This document shows, in pieces, positions 46,158 through 54,705 of a stretch of DNA of 64,000 bases. Both the position numbers and the translations under genes were made by a program. A model generated the notes under the pieces. The model saw nothing but the letters and a program-made list of their open reading frames with translations, was not told the origin of the DNA and made no database searches. Position 1 is the stretch's first letter. Each line of letters starts with the position of its first letter. This DNA comes from Flavipsychrobacter sp. (GTDB lineage Bacteria > Bacteroidota > Bacteroidia > Chitinophagales > Chitinophagaceae): NCBI GenBank assembly GCA_017849575.1, contig JAFIGV010000007.1:62001-126000 (forward strand), read 5' to 3'.

Positions 46158-46934
46158 ATGCGCTCGATATGGACAGGAGCCATCGGCTTCGGACTGGTAA
46201 ATATTCCTATAAAACTCTACAGTGCCACAGAAAGTGCTCGCCTCGATCTCGACATGCTGGACAAACGCGACCATGCCAGAATACACTATAGTCGGATCAA
46301 TGCAGAGACCAGAAAGGAAGTTGCCTGGGCAGACATTGTGAAGGGTTTTAAATACGATGACGATTACGTGGTATTGGAAGACGAAGACTTTGAAAAAGCA
46401 AGTCCCGAAAAAAGCAAAACCATAGCCATCGAGGAGTTTACGGAGGAGGCAGAAATAGACCCGGCCTTCTACGACACCCCCTACTACATAGAGCCGGCAA
46501 AGGGCGGCGAGCGTGCCTATGCTTTGCTCAGGGCTGCGCTTCAGGACACCGGCAAAGTAGCCGTGGGGAGATTTGTGATGCGCAGCCGGGAAAACCTTTG
46601 CCTGCTCCGACCCAGCGGTTCGATGCTCGTATTGATGAAACTACGCTTTGCCGAAGAGATCAGGGACACTGGTGAGCTAAAGCTGCCTTCTGAAAAGACG
46701 GACATCAAAACTGCGGAACTAAAAATGGCAGAATCTCTGATTGCTCAACTAACGCCAAAAAAATTTGACATAGGCAAATACAAGGATAACTATGATGCAG
46801 AACTGATGAAGCTGATTGAGGCCAAAGCAAAAGGTAAAAAGGTAAAAACGGTGAAACCCAAAGCGAAAACTGCCAAGACTGTTGATCTGATGGAGCAGTT
46901 AAAGGCCAGCCTTGGGCACAAAAAAGCCTCCTGA
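46158..46934 (+). CDS. ku: non-homologous end-joining protein Ku
   Basis: Bacterial Ku, which binds DNA double-strand ends as a homodimer and recruits ligase LigD. From ATG 46158 it is 258 aa, starting MRSIWTGAIGFGLVNIPIKL as the family does. The core YYIEPAKGGERAYALLRAAL and VGRFVMRSRENLCLLRPSG are in place, followed by a short Lys-rich C-terminal tail. No ligD is in the window. It is 80 bp after the permease gene on the same strand. Confidence 0.95.
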   Translation: MRSIWTGAIGFGLVNIPIKLYSATESARLDLDMLDKRDHARIHYSRINAETRKEVAWADIVKGFKYDDDYVVLEDEDFEKASPEKSKTIAIEEFTEEAEIDPAFYDTPYYIEPAKGGERAYALLRAALQDTGKVAVGRFVMRSRENLCLLRPSGSMLVLMKLRFAEEIRDTGELKLPSEKTDIKTAELKMAESLIAQLTPKKFDIGKYKDNYDAELMKLIEAKAKGKKVKTVKPKAKTAKTVDLMEQLKASLGHKKAS

Positions 46935-47160
46935 CGCAAAACTGATACGAGCCTGAAATCGTGCGCTGGCGCCACAGTGCAGGCTCAACAATTTCGATAG
47001 CGGTATTGAAATTTTTTAACAGACTGCGGTCAACAAGGGTCATTAACAGAATGCATCATAAGTAAACGCAAGAGAAACAAATGCTCACCCACACAGGCAG
47101 CACCGCCCCCCGATCCAACCTCAAAAGGCCTGCTGGAAGCGCCTTCAATAAATCTTTACC

Positions 47161-47195
47161 TTTTAATTCCCGAATGACTGCTTTTATTACCTTTG
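47161..47195 (+). promoter_or_regulatory. predicted promoter of the citrate synthase gene
   Basis: TACCTTTG at 47188-47195 matches the -7 consensus; only TTTA/TTTT-like bases stand near the -33 position. Start of transcription near 47203, about 33 nt before the gene. The rest of the 301-bp gap from 46935 to 47235 shows no gene or repeat. Confidence 0.5.
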
Positions 47196-47235
47196 TGGCT
47201 CTTTAAAAATTGCATCGTTAAACAACCGTTTAGAA

Positions 47236-48555
47236 ATGGGCTACGTAAAAGACAACTTCAAAGCGAAGGCAGACCAACTCTCTCAGGAAATTAAGTCACT
47301 GATTGCAGAACATGGTAACATGGTGTTAGACAAAGTAACCGTTGCACAGGCATACCAGGGTATGCGCGGCATACCGGGACTGATCACGGAAACATCATTG
47401 CTGGATGCTAACGAGGGCATTCGTTTTCGTGGCTATTCCATACCGCAACTCAGGGATTTGTTGCCCAAAGCTCCCGGTGGAAGCGAGCCACTGCCTGAAG
47501 GACTTTTTTATCTGATGCTCGTAGGTGATATTCCTACAACAGAAGATGTTGAACACATTTCCTCCACCTGGGCGCGCCGCTCGCATGTGCCCAATCATGT
47601 TTTTGCAGCTATCGAGGCCTTGCCGGTGAACACCCATCCTATGACTCAGTTTTGTGCAGCGATCATGGCTTTGCAAACAGAGTCGAAATTTGCGAAGGCT
47701 TATCAGGAAGGCATCAGCAAGAAAGAACATTGGTCTTTTGTGTATGAAGATGCCATGACCTTGATTGCCCGCCTGCCCCGCGTGGCTGCTTATATCTACC
47801 GTCGTAAGTACAAAAACGGAGATCATATTCAACCCGATGGCATGCTGGACTGGGGTGCCAACTTCGCACACATGCTTGGATTCGAAGACAAAGGATTCTG
47901 GGCATTGATGCGTTTGTATCTTACAATACACGCCGACCACGAAGGCGGAAATGTATCCGCACATGCCACCCATCTTGTTGGCTCAGCATTGAGCGATCCT
48001 TATCTTTCTTTTGCGGCGGGAATGCTGGGCCTTGCCGGCCCGCTCCACGGTCTTGCCAATCAGGAAGTGATCCGCTGGATAGAAGAGCTTCAGGAAAAAC
48101 TGGGTACGCAAGAGCCTACCAAAGAACAAATAGCAGATTACATCAAGACCACACTGTCTGAAGGGAAAGTGGTGCCGGGCTATGGTCATGCCGTGTTGCG
48201 TAAAACCGATCCACGTTTTACGGCTCAGATGGAATTTGCCAAAACACACTGCCCTGAAGACCCAACCGTAAAAACTGTCTGGAATATTTATGAGGTAGCG
48301 CCGTCTATACTTGAAAGTACGGGCAAGATCAAAAATCCATGGCCTAATGTGGATGCCCACTCAGGCGCCCTGCTCAAGCACTACGGTCTTGTAGAAGAAG
48401 ACTTCTATACCGTATTGTTTGGTGTAAGCCGCGCTTTGGGTGTGCTGGCCAGCCTTTGCTGGGACCGTGCTTTGGGTTTCCCCATCGAACGTCCGAAATC
48501 AATGACTACGGAATGGGTGAAAAACTTCGTTGCCGAGAACACGAAAATGGCTTAG
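47236..48555 (+). CDS. gltA: citrate synthase, eukaryotic type
   Basis: Condenses oxaloacetate and acetyl-CoA to citrate in the TCA cycle. The 439-aa protein is of the eukaryote-like (mitochondrial) type, which some bacteria including Bacteroidota have: [19 protein letters not shown] with the first catalytic His in the helix before [11 protein letters not shown], then [14 protein letters not shown] with the second His, and [10 protein letters not shown] with the catalytic Asp. It has its own promoter and terminator and stands alone, without other TCA genes. Confidence 0.96.
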   Translation: MGYVKDNFKAKADQLSQEIKSLIAEHGNMVLDKVTVAQAYQGMRGIPGLITETSLLDANEGIRFRGYSIPQLRDLLPKAPGGSEPLPEGLFYLMLVGDIPTTEDVEHISSTWARRSHVPNHVFAAIEALPVNTHPMTQFCAAIMALQTESKFAKAYQEGISKKEHWSFVYEDAMTLIARLPRVAAYIYRRKYKNGDHIQPDGMLDWGANFAHMLGFEDKGFWALMRLYLTIHADHEGGNVSAHATHLVGSALSDPYLSFAAGMLGLAGPLHGLANQEVIRWIEELQEKLGTQEPTKEQIADYIKTTLSEGKVVPGYGHAVLRKTDPRFTAQMEFAKTHCPEDPTVKTVWNIYEVAPSILESTGKIKNPWPNVDAHSGALLKHYGLVEEDFYTVLFGVSRALGVLASLCWDRALGFPIERPKSMTTEWVKNFVAENTKMA

Positions 48556-48579
48556 TAAAAAGCTTTAGCATACCGATAG

Positions 48580-48608
48580 CTGCCGCGCAAACCGCGGCAG
48601 TTTTTTTT
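48580..48608 (+). terminator. intrinsic terminator after citrate synthase
   Basis: CTGCCGCG (48580-48587) and CGCGGCAG (48593-48600) form an 8-bp GC-rich stem with a 5-nt loop, followed by eight T. Confidence 0.93.
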
Positions 48609-48699
48609 ATAATTTCCATGCCTCAGCCAGACGAAACCCTGGGCATGTGGATATTTTGAACCGGTATTGCCTGCCGGTTCTCTTTCCTATTTCATCCTC

Positions 48700-48707
48700 T
48701 ATCTTTG
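48700..48707 (+). promoter_or_regulatory. predicted promoter -7 element of the deoxyhypusine-synthase-like gene
   Basis: TATCTTTG at 48700-48707 matches TAnnTTTG. The start codon is only 18 nt downstream, so the leader would be very short. The -33 box is weak. Confidence 0.45.
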
Positions 48708-48724
48708 CAACCTAAATTTTTGAA

Positions 48725-49699
48725 ATGAACAAAGGACCAGTTTCTCAATTTATCCAACATCACTACAGACACTTCAATGCCGCGGCACTGATGGACGCAG
48801 CCAAGGGTTATGAAACCCATCTGCTCGAGGGAGGAAAAATGATGGTGACGCTTGCCGGTGCCATGAGTACTGCTGAACTGGGCATTTCGCTGGCGGAAAT
48901 GATCCGGCAGGATAAAATCCAGATCATAAGCTGTACGGGTGCCAATCTTGAGGAAGACATCATGAACCTTGTTGCCCACAGCCACTACAAACGTGTACCC
49001 AACTACCGCGATCTGAGTCCTAAAGAAGAATGGGACCTGCTGGAGCATGGTTTCAACAGAGTGACCGACACCTGCATACCCGAAGAAGAAGCCTTCCGCA
49101 GAATACAACGACATATTCATAAAATATGGAAAGATGCAGAAGCAAACGGAGAACGGTATTTTCCGCACGAGTACATGTATAAGCTGTTGTTGAGCGGTGT
49201 TATGAAAGAACACTATGAAATACCGGTGGAGCATAGCTGGATGATTGCCGCTGCAGAAAAAAATCTCCCCATCATCGTACCCGGATGGGAAGACAGTACT
49301 ATGGGTAACATTTTTGCTTCCTATTGTATCAAAGGTGAGCTGAAAGCCTCTACCATGAAAAGCGGTATTGAATACATGACCTGGCTTGCCGACTGGTATC
49401 GCGCCAATTGCGGCGGCAAGGGAATAGGCTTCTTTCAGATCGGTGGCGGCATTGCGGGCGATTTCCCTATCTGTGTGGTACCCATGCTGTATCAGGATCT
49501 GGAAATGCATGATGTGCCCTTCTGGAGTTATTTCTGCCAGATAAGTGATTCCACCACCTCTTATGGCTCGTATAGCGGTGCCGTGCCCAATGAAAAAATA
49601 ACCTGGGGAAAACTCGATATCACCACACCCAAATACATTGTGGAAAGCGACGCCACGATAGTAGCGCCACTCATTTTTGCCTGGCTGCTGGGCTGGTAA
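48725..49699 (+). CDS. deoxyhypusine synthase-like protein
   Basis: Homologue of deoxyhypusine synthase, 324 aa. The NAD-binding fold (MVTLAGAMSTAELGISLAEM, SCTGANLEEDIMNLVAHSHY), the segment GWEDSTMGNIFASY and the Lys-bearing end segment VPNEKITWGKLD, where Lys forms the imine intermediate in the eukaryotic enzyme, are present. The classical substrate is eIF5A, which bacteria lack; EF-P is not its homologue in sequence near the lysine. Bacterial members may make homospermidine or modify another target, so the reaction here is unknown. A terminator follows. Confidence 0.87.
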   Translation: MNKGPVSQFIQHHYRHFNAAALMDAAKGYETHLLEGGKMMVTLAGAMSTAELGISLAEMIRQDKIQIISCTGANLEEDIMNLVAHSHYKRVPNYRDLSPKEEWDLLEHGFNRVTDTCIPEEEAFRRIQRHIHKIWKDAEANGERYFPHEYMYKLLLSGVMKEHYEIPVEHSWMIAAAEKNLPIIVPGWEDSTMGNIFASYCIKGELKASTMKSGIEYMTWLADWYRANCGGKGIGFFQIGGGIAGDFPICVVPMLYQDLEMHDVPFWSYFCQISDSTTSYGSYSGAVPNEKITWGKLDITTPKYIVESDATIVAPLIFAWLLGW

Positions 49700-49730
49700 A
49701 AAAAAATTTTGAACTCCATCGTTGTTTAAG

Positions 49731-49757
49731 CGGCCTGAATCAGGCCGTTTATTTTTT
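49731..49757 (+). terminator. intrinsic terminator after the deoxyhypusine-synthase-like gene
   Basis: CGGCCTGAATCAGGCCG (49731-49747) forms a compact stem and is followed by TTTATTTTTT. Confidence 0.88.
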
Positions 49758-49849
49758 GCCTGTGAAAACTTTACCGACATTTTGCAAGGCTTTACCGACC
49801 TCGGTTCCATACTTACCTATTTGCGCTTCTGCAGCCTGTGCCGCCCTTC

Positions 49850-49857
49850 TACATTTG
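49850..49857 (+). promoter_or_regulatory. predicted -7 element before the LiaF-like gene
   Basis: TACATTTG matches TAnnTTTG, 20 nt before the start codon; TTTG at 49820-49823 is 26 nt away, longer than the usual spacing. Confidence 0.38.
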
Positions 49858-49877
49858 TGCTATCATAATCAACCAAC

Positions 49878-50612
49878 ATGAATACACAACAATACCATCC
49901 TGCTTTTGGACGCCATCGTCAATGTCAGCGCAACGGCAATCACCGCCTGGCCTTTGGCGGCCTCATCATCCTCATTGGACTCATTGTATTAGGACGTAAG
50001 CTGGGCCTTTGGATATTGCCCTTTCACATGGGCCCGGTGATCTTGCTTGCCATCGGCCTGTATTCCGGCGTAAAAAACAATTTCCGAAATTTCGGTTCCT
50101 GGGTGCTGATCCTTCTGGGTATTATGTTGATGATACCCCGGTTTATGATCGCTGGCGTGATGACTACACACCTTGTAGGCCCGCTGCTGCTGATCGTCCT
50201 GGGCTTGTGGATCATCTTCAAACCAAAAAGAAGGTGGATGCAGGGACCTCAGTCTTCGGTAGCCACCATAGACGATGATACACTCGATGTGAACGTATCC
50301 TTTGGCGAACGTACCTCGATAGTTACCTCAAAAAGTTTTAAAGGAGGTACGATCAGCAACACTTTTGGAGAAACACGAATCAACCTGATGCAGGCCGATA
50401 GCCTTGAAACAATGATTCTTGATGTGCGGGTGTCCTTCGGATCTCTTGAGATTGTGCTGCCCTCGCATTGGGATGTCGAATTCGATGTATCGAACAACTT
50501 TGCCAGCATAGAAGACAAACGACACCTGAGGATTATTGATGCCAGCGACAAACGAATATTACGTATCACAGGTTCCTGCTCCTTTGCATCCATCGCTGTA
50601 AAATCGCTATAA
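49878..50612 (+). CDS. LiaF-like/DUF5668 membrane protein
   Basis: Membrane protein of 244 aa. Four hydrophobic helices in the first 115 residues (GLIILIGLIVLGRKLGLW, HMGPVILLAIGLY, WVLILLGIMLMIPRFMI, LVGPLLLIVLGLWIIF) resemble the DUF5668 domain. A soluble beta-solenoid-like C-terminal region (DVNVSFGERTSIVTSKSF, DVRVSFGSLEIVLPSHWD) resembles the cell-wall-active antibiotic response domain of LiaF. LiaF in Firmicutes restrains an envelope-stress two-component system; no such kinase is nearby, so the role here is unknown. It is bounded by a terminator on each side and appears monocistronic. Confidence 0.82.
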   Translation: MNTQQYHPAFGRHRQCQRNGNHRLAFGGLIILIGLIVLGRKLGLWILPFHMGPVILLAIGLYSGVKNNFRNFGSWVLILLGIMLMIPRFMIAGVMTTHLVGPLLLIVLGLWIIFKPKRRWMQGPQSSVATIDDDTLDVNVSFGERTSIVTSKSFKGGTISNTFGETRINLMQADSLETMILDVRVSFGSLEIVLPSHWDVEFDVSNNFASIEDKRHLRIIDASDKRILRITGSCSFASIAVKSL

Positions 50613-50632
50613 GTCAGGTTTTCATTAACCAT

Positions 50633-50661
50633 AAAAGCCGGTGTTCGTCGCCGGCTTTTTT
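50633..50661 (+). terminator. intrinsic terminator after the LiaF-like gene
   Basis: AAAAGCCGG (50633-50641) and CCGGCTTTT (50651-50659) pair with a 9-nt loop and lead into a T-run. Confidence 0.9.
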
Positions 50662-50858
50662 AGCGCAAGTATCTACAACCCAAATATTTGCAGACCTCTA
50701 TTCAAAAAAGCCAGTTTAGGAAGGACGGTCAACACGAAATATACGACCAAGGCATCGCCATGTGCCCTGATGAAACATTTGAATCTTTGACGTATATTTC
50801 ACTTAGCGTTGGTGGCAAGCGTAAAATAACTTACCCTAAAACTTGAAACAATAAAGAT

Positions 50859-51377
50859 GTGATTTGCAATATACGCAGACAATTAACATTATTCTTAGAC
50901 GCAAAAGACGCTGAACAAATTGAACAAATAAGACAGGAATTTAACCCAAGACAATTTGACTTGATAAAGGCTCACGTTACTTTGTGCAGAGAAGATGAAA
51001 TTGAAAACCTTGAAAAAGTAATATCAAACCTGCTGTTGCTGGCACAGACGCAAGGAAAAATATCTATTGAGTTTGGTAAAGTTGCAAGGTTTGACAACGG
51101 GAAAGGACTTTTTCTTCCAGCAACTAACAATAATGAAGAGTTTGACAATCTACGCAGACAAGTTTTAGATGGACTTTTTGACAACCCGAGAAAACAAGAA
51201 GCACATATAACTTTAATGCACCCAAGAAACTCAACTTGTACAGACAATATTTTTAAACAAGTAGAAACAATAAAATTGCCAACAAAACTGAATTTCAAAA
51301 AAATCAGCCTTATTGAGCAAACGGACGGTGAACAATGGAGAATTCTGCAAGAGTTTGGTTTGACAGACGAGATATGA
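50859..51377 (+). CDS. 2H phosphoesterase (2'-5' RNA ligase family) protein
   Basis: Protein of 172 aa in the 2H phosphoesterase superfamily, relatives of LigT (2'-5' RNA ligase). The two signature motifs are KAHVTLC (first H-x-T) and EAHITLMHPRN (second H-x-T), and the start IRRQLTLFLD gives strand beta-1. Such proteins open or make 2',5' and 2',3'-cyclic phosphodiesters in RNA or small nucleotides. The frame has a stop at 50844-50846 and no nearby ATG, so the GTG at 50859 is the likely start. Coding sequence and upstream DNA are clearly more AT-rich than the neighbours, which suggests recent acquisition. The exact substrate is unknown. Confidence 0.83.
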   Translation: MICNIRRQLTLFLDAKDAEQIEQIRQEFNPRQFDLIKAHVTLCREDEIENLEKVISNLLLLAQTQGKISIEFGKVARFDNGKGLFLPATNNNEEFDNLRRQVLDGLFDNPRKQEAHITLMHPRNSTCTDNIFKQVETIKLPTKLNFKKISLIEQTDGEQWRILQEFGLTDEI

Positions 51378-51580
51378 ACTGAAAGAAAGCCAGCCACCCA
51401 CTGGCGCGAAAGTCAGCGCAACGCTCTCGAGTCTAATGGAGCAGCCAGTTTGCAACTGGCATTTGAAATACAGAAGCCGGGCATTATTTTCATCAGCACA
51501 TAGCCGTACCTATGACCGCAGAAAAAACAGACACGGGACACCCTTCGGAAGTCTCGAACCAGTGGATATTCCCATTTACC

Positions 51581-54205
51581 TTAGCGTATCAGCGTTACAT
51601 TGCCTGATTTTTTGAAGGTTTTCCCTCGGCTGCTCACTGCCTCAACAACATAAACATAGGTTCCAACCGGCTGCAATACACCATTGTACCGTCCGTCCCA
51701 ACCCTCATCTATGTTGTCTGTTTCAAACACCTTATTACCCCATCGGTTGTATATACGTAAGTACTTCAAAACAGCCGCGCCCCGACGTATGATCCTGAAT
51801 ACTTCGTTGTAAGTACCAGAGGCAGGTGAAAAGGCATTAGGAAGATCCAGCAAGGACTCATCTTTAATAATCACTTCTATAGTATCGTAAACAATACAGC
51901 CACCCTCAGTGGTAGCCCGTACCATGTAACGGGTATTATTTTCTGGCTGTGCTACCGGGTTTGATATGGTGGTTGGGTTGACGCCCGGGGGAGCCGATAA
52001 GCCCACTGGCGGCGACCAGATAAAATATAACGCGTTGCCTCCGGGGTTCATTTCATAAGATTCTTCAGGATAGAGATAGACAGTATCCGGCAAATTGAGG
52101 TAGCCCTCCGAATAGACTTTGATGGAAGTGTACACGGTGTCAAAGCATCCGTTCGTATCCGTTACTATCAGTTCATACTCTATGTCTTTGGGTGGCTGGG
52201 CAGAAACCAGGGGTTTGGTAGAGTCTGAAAGGTAAAGCCCCGGTGTCCAGTCGTAGAGTACACCGCCGGTTGCATGCAAGGACACTGTATTACCCGGGCA
52301 TATTGCCGTATCTTCCGGAGAGATGGCTGCAAAGTTTCCCTGATGAACGGTGACATGCATAGAGTCTTTGCCCATACAACCTGCAGGTGTAGTTACCGTC
52401 AGTGATAGTCCTGTGCTTTGCTGACCGGAGAAAAGAAAATGGCTCACATTGGTGTTTGGCACAGGTGGCGCCGGCACCCAGGTGTAGGTGTAGTTTGGGA
52501 ACCATGATGGAGTAACATTGGCAACTACCGGTAGTAAGTCCCACTGACATTTTGCAAGGTCCGGTCCAAGACTAACTTTTGGTATGGGGTCCACCTCTAT
52601 GGTCACCGCTTTGATAATGGTAGGACAGGTAGGATAGGATGCCATCACCGTATAAGTTCTGGTCGTGTCGATGTTAAGGATCGGATTAACAACATTGGGA
52701 TTTGAAACTCCTAAGGATGGAACCCATGTGTAGGTGAACATAGGATGTCCGCTCGAAGCCATCTGAAAAATTGTACCCTTGCAAATAGCAGTATCTGACA
52801 AGGAAAAGTCGTTTGGAAGGGTGGTAATGGTGATGCTGTCCGTTTTATAGCAGAAGCCGGAATCAACTCTGAGCACATAAGTGGCAGTACCGAGTAAGCC
52901 GGAAGTTGGGGTGAAGGTAGGAGTGAGCGCATTTACATTACTTAATCCTCCGGCGGGGCTCCAGCTATAGAAATAGTTACCTGAGCCAGGAGAAACCAAC
53001 GCATTCAAATTGACGGGCACGCCAATACAGGTAACAAAGCTATCGCCTGCGTCTATGGTGAAATTGCTCTCAATAAAAGTCACCGTGTCGCGACGGAAAC
53101 ACCCATTCGAATCAGTAGCTGTAATTATGTTTTTCTGCCCACCTGTGGGGGTGATGACTGGGTTAAGGCAATTGTTGCAACTAAGACCCTGTCCGCTCCA
53201 TTGAACGGACAGGGGCGCTATTCCTCCGCTGGTGATGGCTGTTACCTGCACGGGTAGTCCGCTTTCAAAACAGATACTGTCTGTAGCTACCTGGAGACTG
53301 AGATCAGCGAGCGGTTGGGTTTGAAGTGTATCGGTGCATCCAACATTTGCAAAAGGAGTTAGCACTACGAAATAGGGAGATGGAGTAGATGGCGGCGTAA
53401 CACAAACCGTTTGGCCTGTAGCAACCGGTGTCCAACTGCTGGTGTACCACTGATAGGATTGATATCCGCCGGGGGCCGACAAAATGATACCGCAACTATC
53501 GAGACGACAACTTAACAAACTGGTACCATAGCTGCCGCAGCTCACAACATCGAAATAGCAGTAGGCAAAATGAACGCCTGCATAACAATTGTAAGTTTCT
53601 ACGTCTACGATCACGGTGTTTCCGGCATAACCTGAAAGGTCAATGACACCAGTATTCCAGGGGAGATAGCGAACTGTAGGATTGTTGTTGGAAGTAGAAA
53701 AGCCTGCCATCGTATTGGAAGCAACATAGATGCGCTCAGTGCAGGGAATGGGTTGGGTTGAAGCAGAGTCGTAGGCACGCAAAACCACTTTCGGCTGAAG
53801 TGAAGGACTGTGTGAAGGATCTTCCACTACTACGGCCATTTTATACGTAAAACTATAGTTCGACATACCCTGAGGTACATGTATGTAGTATCTCGCACGC
53901 TTTTGAAAATCCCCATGTACATCATTTCCTAGCTGAAGCGAGTATGAGCCGCCGCCCGGCGCCACAATCGGAAAACCGCCATAATAATCCGTGTCGCTGC
54001 CTGAGTTTATACCATGAAACCCAGTGTGCGTGCCATTTGGGTACCAAATGTTTTGGATAACTGATCCGCTTTGAACATTCCAATGTTGGAAAGTTCCTGT
54101 TTCGAAGTCAATATTCGCAGGGCACGGAACAACCTGGCTAAACGCAGGCTGGAGAGACGATAAGGTCAGGCAGATAAGAGCAAACAGTTTGTTGAAGGAG
54201 ATCAT
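51581..54205 (-). CDS. gliding-motility-type secreted protein with T9SS type B (CHU_C) domain
   Basis: Exported protein of 874 aa. Signal peptide at 1-23 (ending LQPAFSQ). The N-terminal part (NIDFETGTFQHWNVQSGSV onward) resembles a carbohydrate-binding or jellyroll domain with several cysteines. Four or five PKD-like/Ig-like repeats follow, each with phrases like YTWVPSLGVSNPNVVNPIL. The last about 85 residues (LDLPNAFSPASGTYNEVF, RIYNRWGNKVFETDN, GWDGRYNGVLQPVGTYVY) form the CHU_C domain, the type B signal for T9SS; the usual PNGDG motif is replaced by PASGT. Probably a large cell-surface or secreted adhesin. Confidence 0.88.
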   Translation of the reverse strand: MISFNKLFALICLTLSSLQPAFSQVVPCPANIDFETGTFQHWNVQSGSVIQNIWYPNGTHTGFHGINSGSDTDYYGGFPIVAPGGGSYSLQLGNDVHGDFQKRARYYIHVPQGMSNYSFTYKMAVVVEDPSHSPSLQPKVVLRAYDSASTQPIPCTERIYVASNTMAGFSTSNNNPTVRYLPWNTGVIDLSGYAGNTVIVDVETYNCYAGVHFAYCYFDVVSCGSYGTSLLSCRLDSCGIILSAPGGYQSYQWYTSSWTPVATGQTVCVTPPSTPSPYFVVLTPFANVGCTDTLQTQPLADLSLQVATDSICFESGLPVQVTAITSGGIAPLSVQWSGQGLSCNNCLNPVITPTGGQKNIITATDSNGCFRRDTVTFIESNFTIDAGDSFVTCIGVPVNLNALVSPGSGNYFYSWSPAGGLSNVNALTPTFTPTSGLLGTATYVLRVDSGFCYKTDSITITTLPNDFSLSDTAICKGTIFQMASSGHPMFTYTWVPSLGVSNPNVVNPILNIDTTRTYTVMASYPTCPTIIKAVTIEVDPIPKVSLGPDLAKCQWDLLPVVANVTPSWFPNYTYTWVPAPPVPNTNVSHFLFSGQQSTGLSLTVTTPAGCMGKDSMHVTVHQGNFAAISPEDTAICPGNTVSLHATGGVLYDWTPGLYLSDSTKPLVSAQPPKDIEYELIVTDTNGCFDTVYTSIKVYSEGYLNLPDTVYLYPEESYEMNPGGNALYFIWSPPVGLSAPPGVNPTTISNPVAQPENNTRYMVRATTEGGCIVYDTIEVIIKDESLLDLPNAFSPASGTYNEVFRIIRRGAAVLKYLRIYNRWGNKVFETDNIDEGWDGRYNGVLQPVGTYVYVVEAVSSRGKTFKKSGNVTLIR

Positions 54206-54705
54206 TGAAAGAATTTTATGGGTAATTCATACAGCTCAGGTTATCAATTTTCCTATTATTTAAAGACAATTCTCACGGACAAAGAGTTGGAAGTTTTTCG
54301 TTGTGTGTAACATTAAATATTCTCTGGTCTAATCGAACATCTCACTGGTCTCAGCGTCTCGCTCAGACCTATACCTTACAAGCATCCGCTTGCACCCCGT
54401 CGCCATATGCCTGATGAAGTTAATTCCAAACTACTATATTTTAAATACCAGCTACAAACAGACCGCTGAGCAGAACATGAGAGCCGCTGAGCGAACGCTC
54501 GTACGCGTGGAGACATGAGCAAGGCGGCAGAATCGAACCAAACAGCTCTGCGATGTAATTGCCGGTCGCAGACCTGCATTTATTTTTGGGGGGGTAAGTC
54601 GGCCGGGCAAGACTTAAACAGTTGCGGAATTATACAGGCATCATCAGTGGCCAACTACGCTACCCAACAAAGCCAGTATATTTACAACTCCTTTTCCAAA
54701 ACTTT
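54206..54705. other. 500-bp gene-free region with hairpins
   Basis: No convincing gene. A hairpin at 54347-54369 (GGTCT, C, AGCG, loop TCT, CGCT, C, AGACC) and GAGCG-AA-CGCTC at 54489-54500 lie with repeated words CCGCTGAGC and ACATGAG around 54465-54520. The promoters of both divergent genes (51581-54205 on minus, 54706-57165 on plus) must lie here; TATATTTA near 54677 is only a weak -7 match. Confidence 0.5.

Noticed and set aside
48692-49810. Long open frame on the minus strand (372 codons) opposite the deoxyhypusine-synthase-like gene
   Set aside because: It mirrors a well-supported gene, has no recognisable domain and spans the promoter and terminator of that gene.
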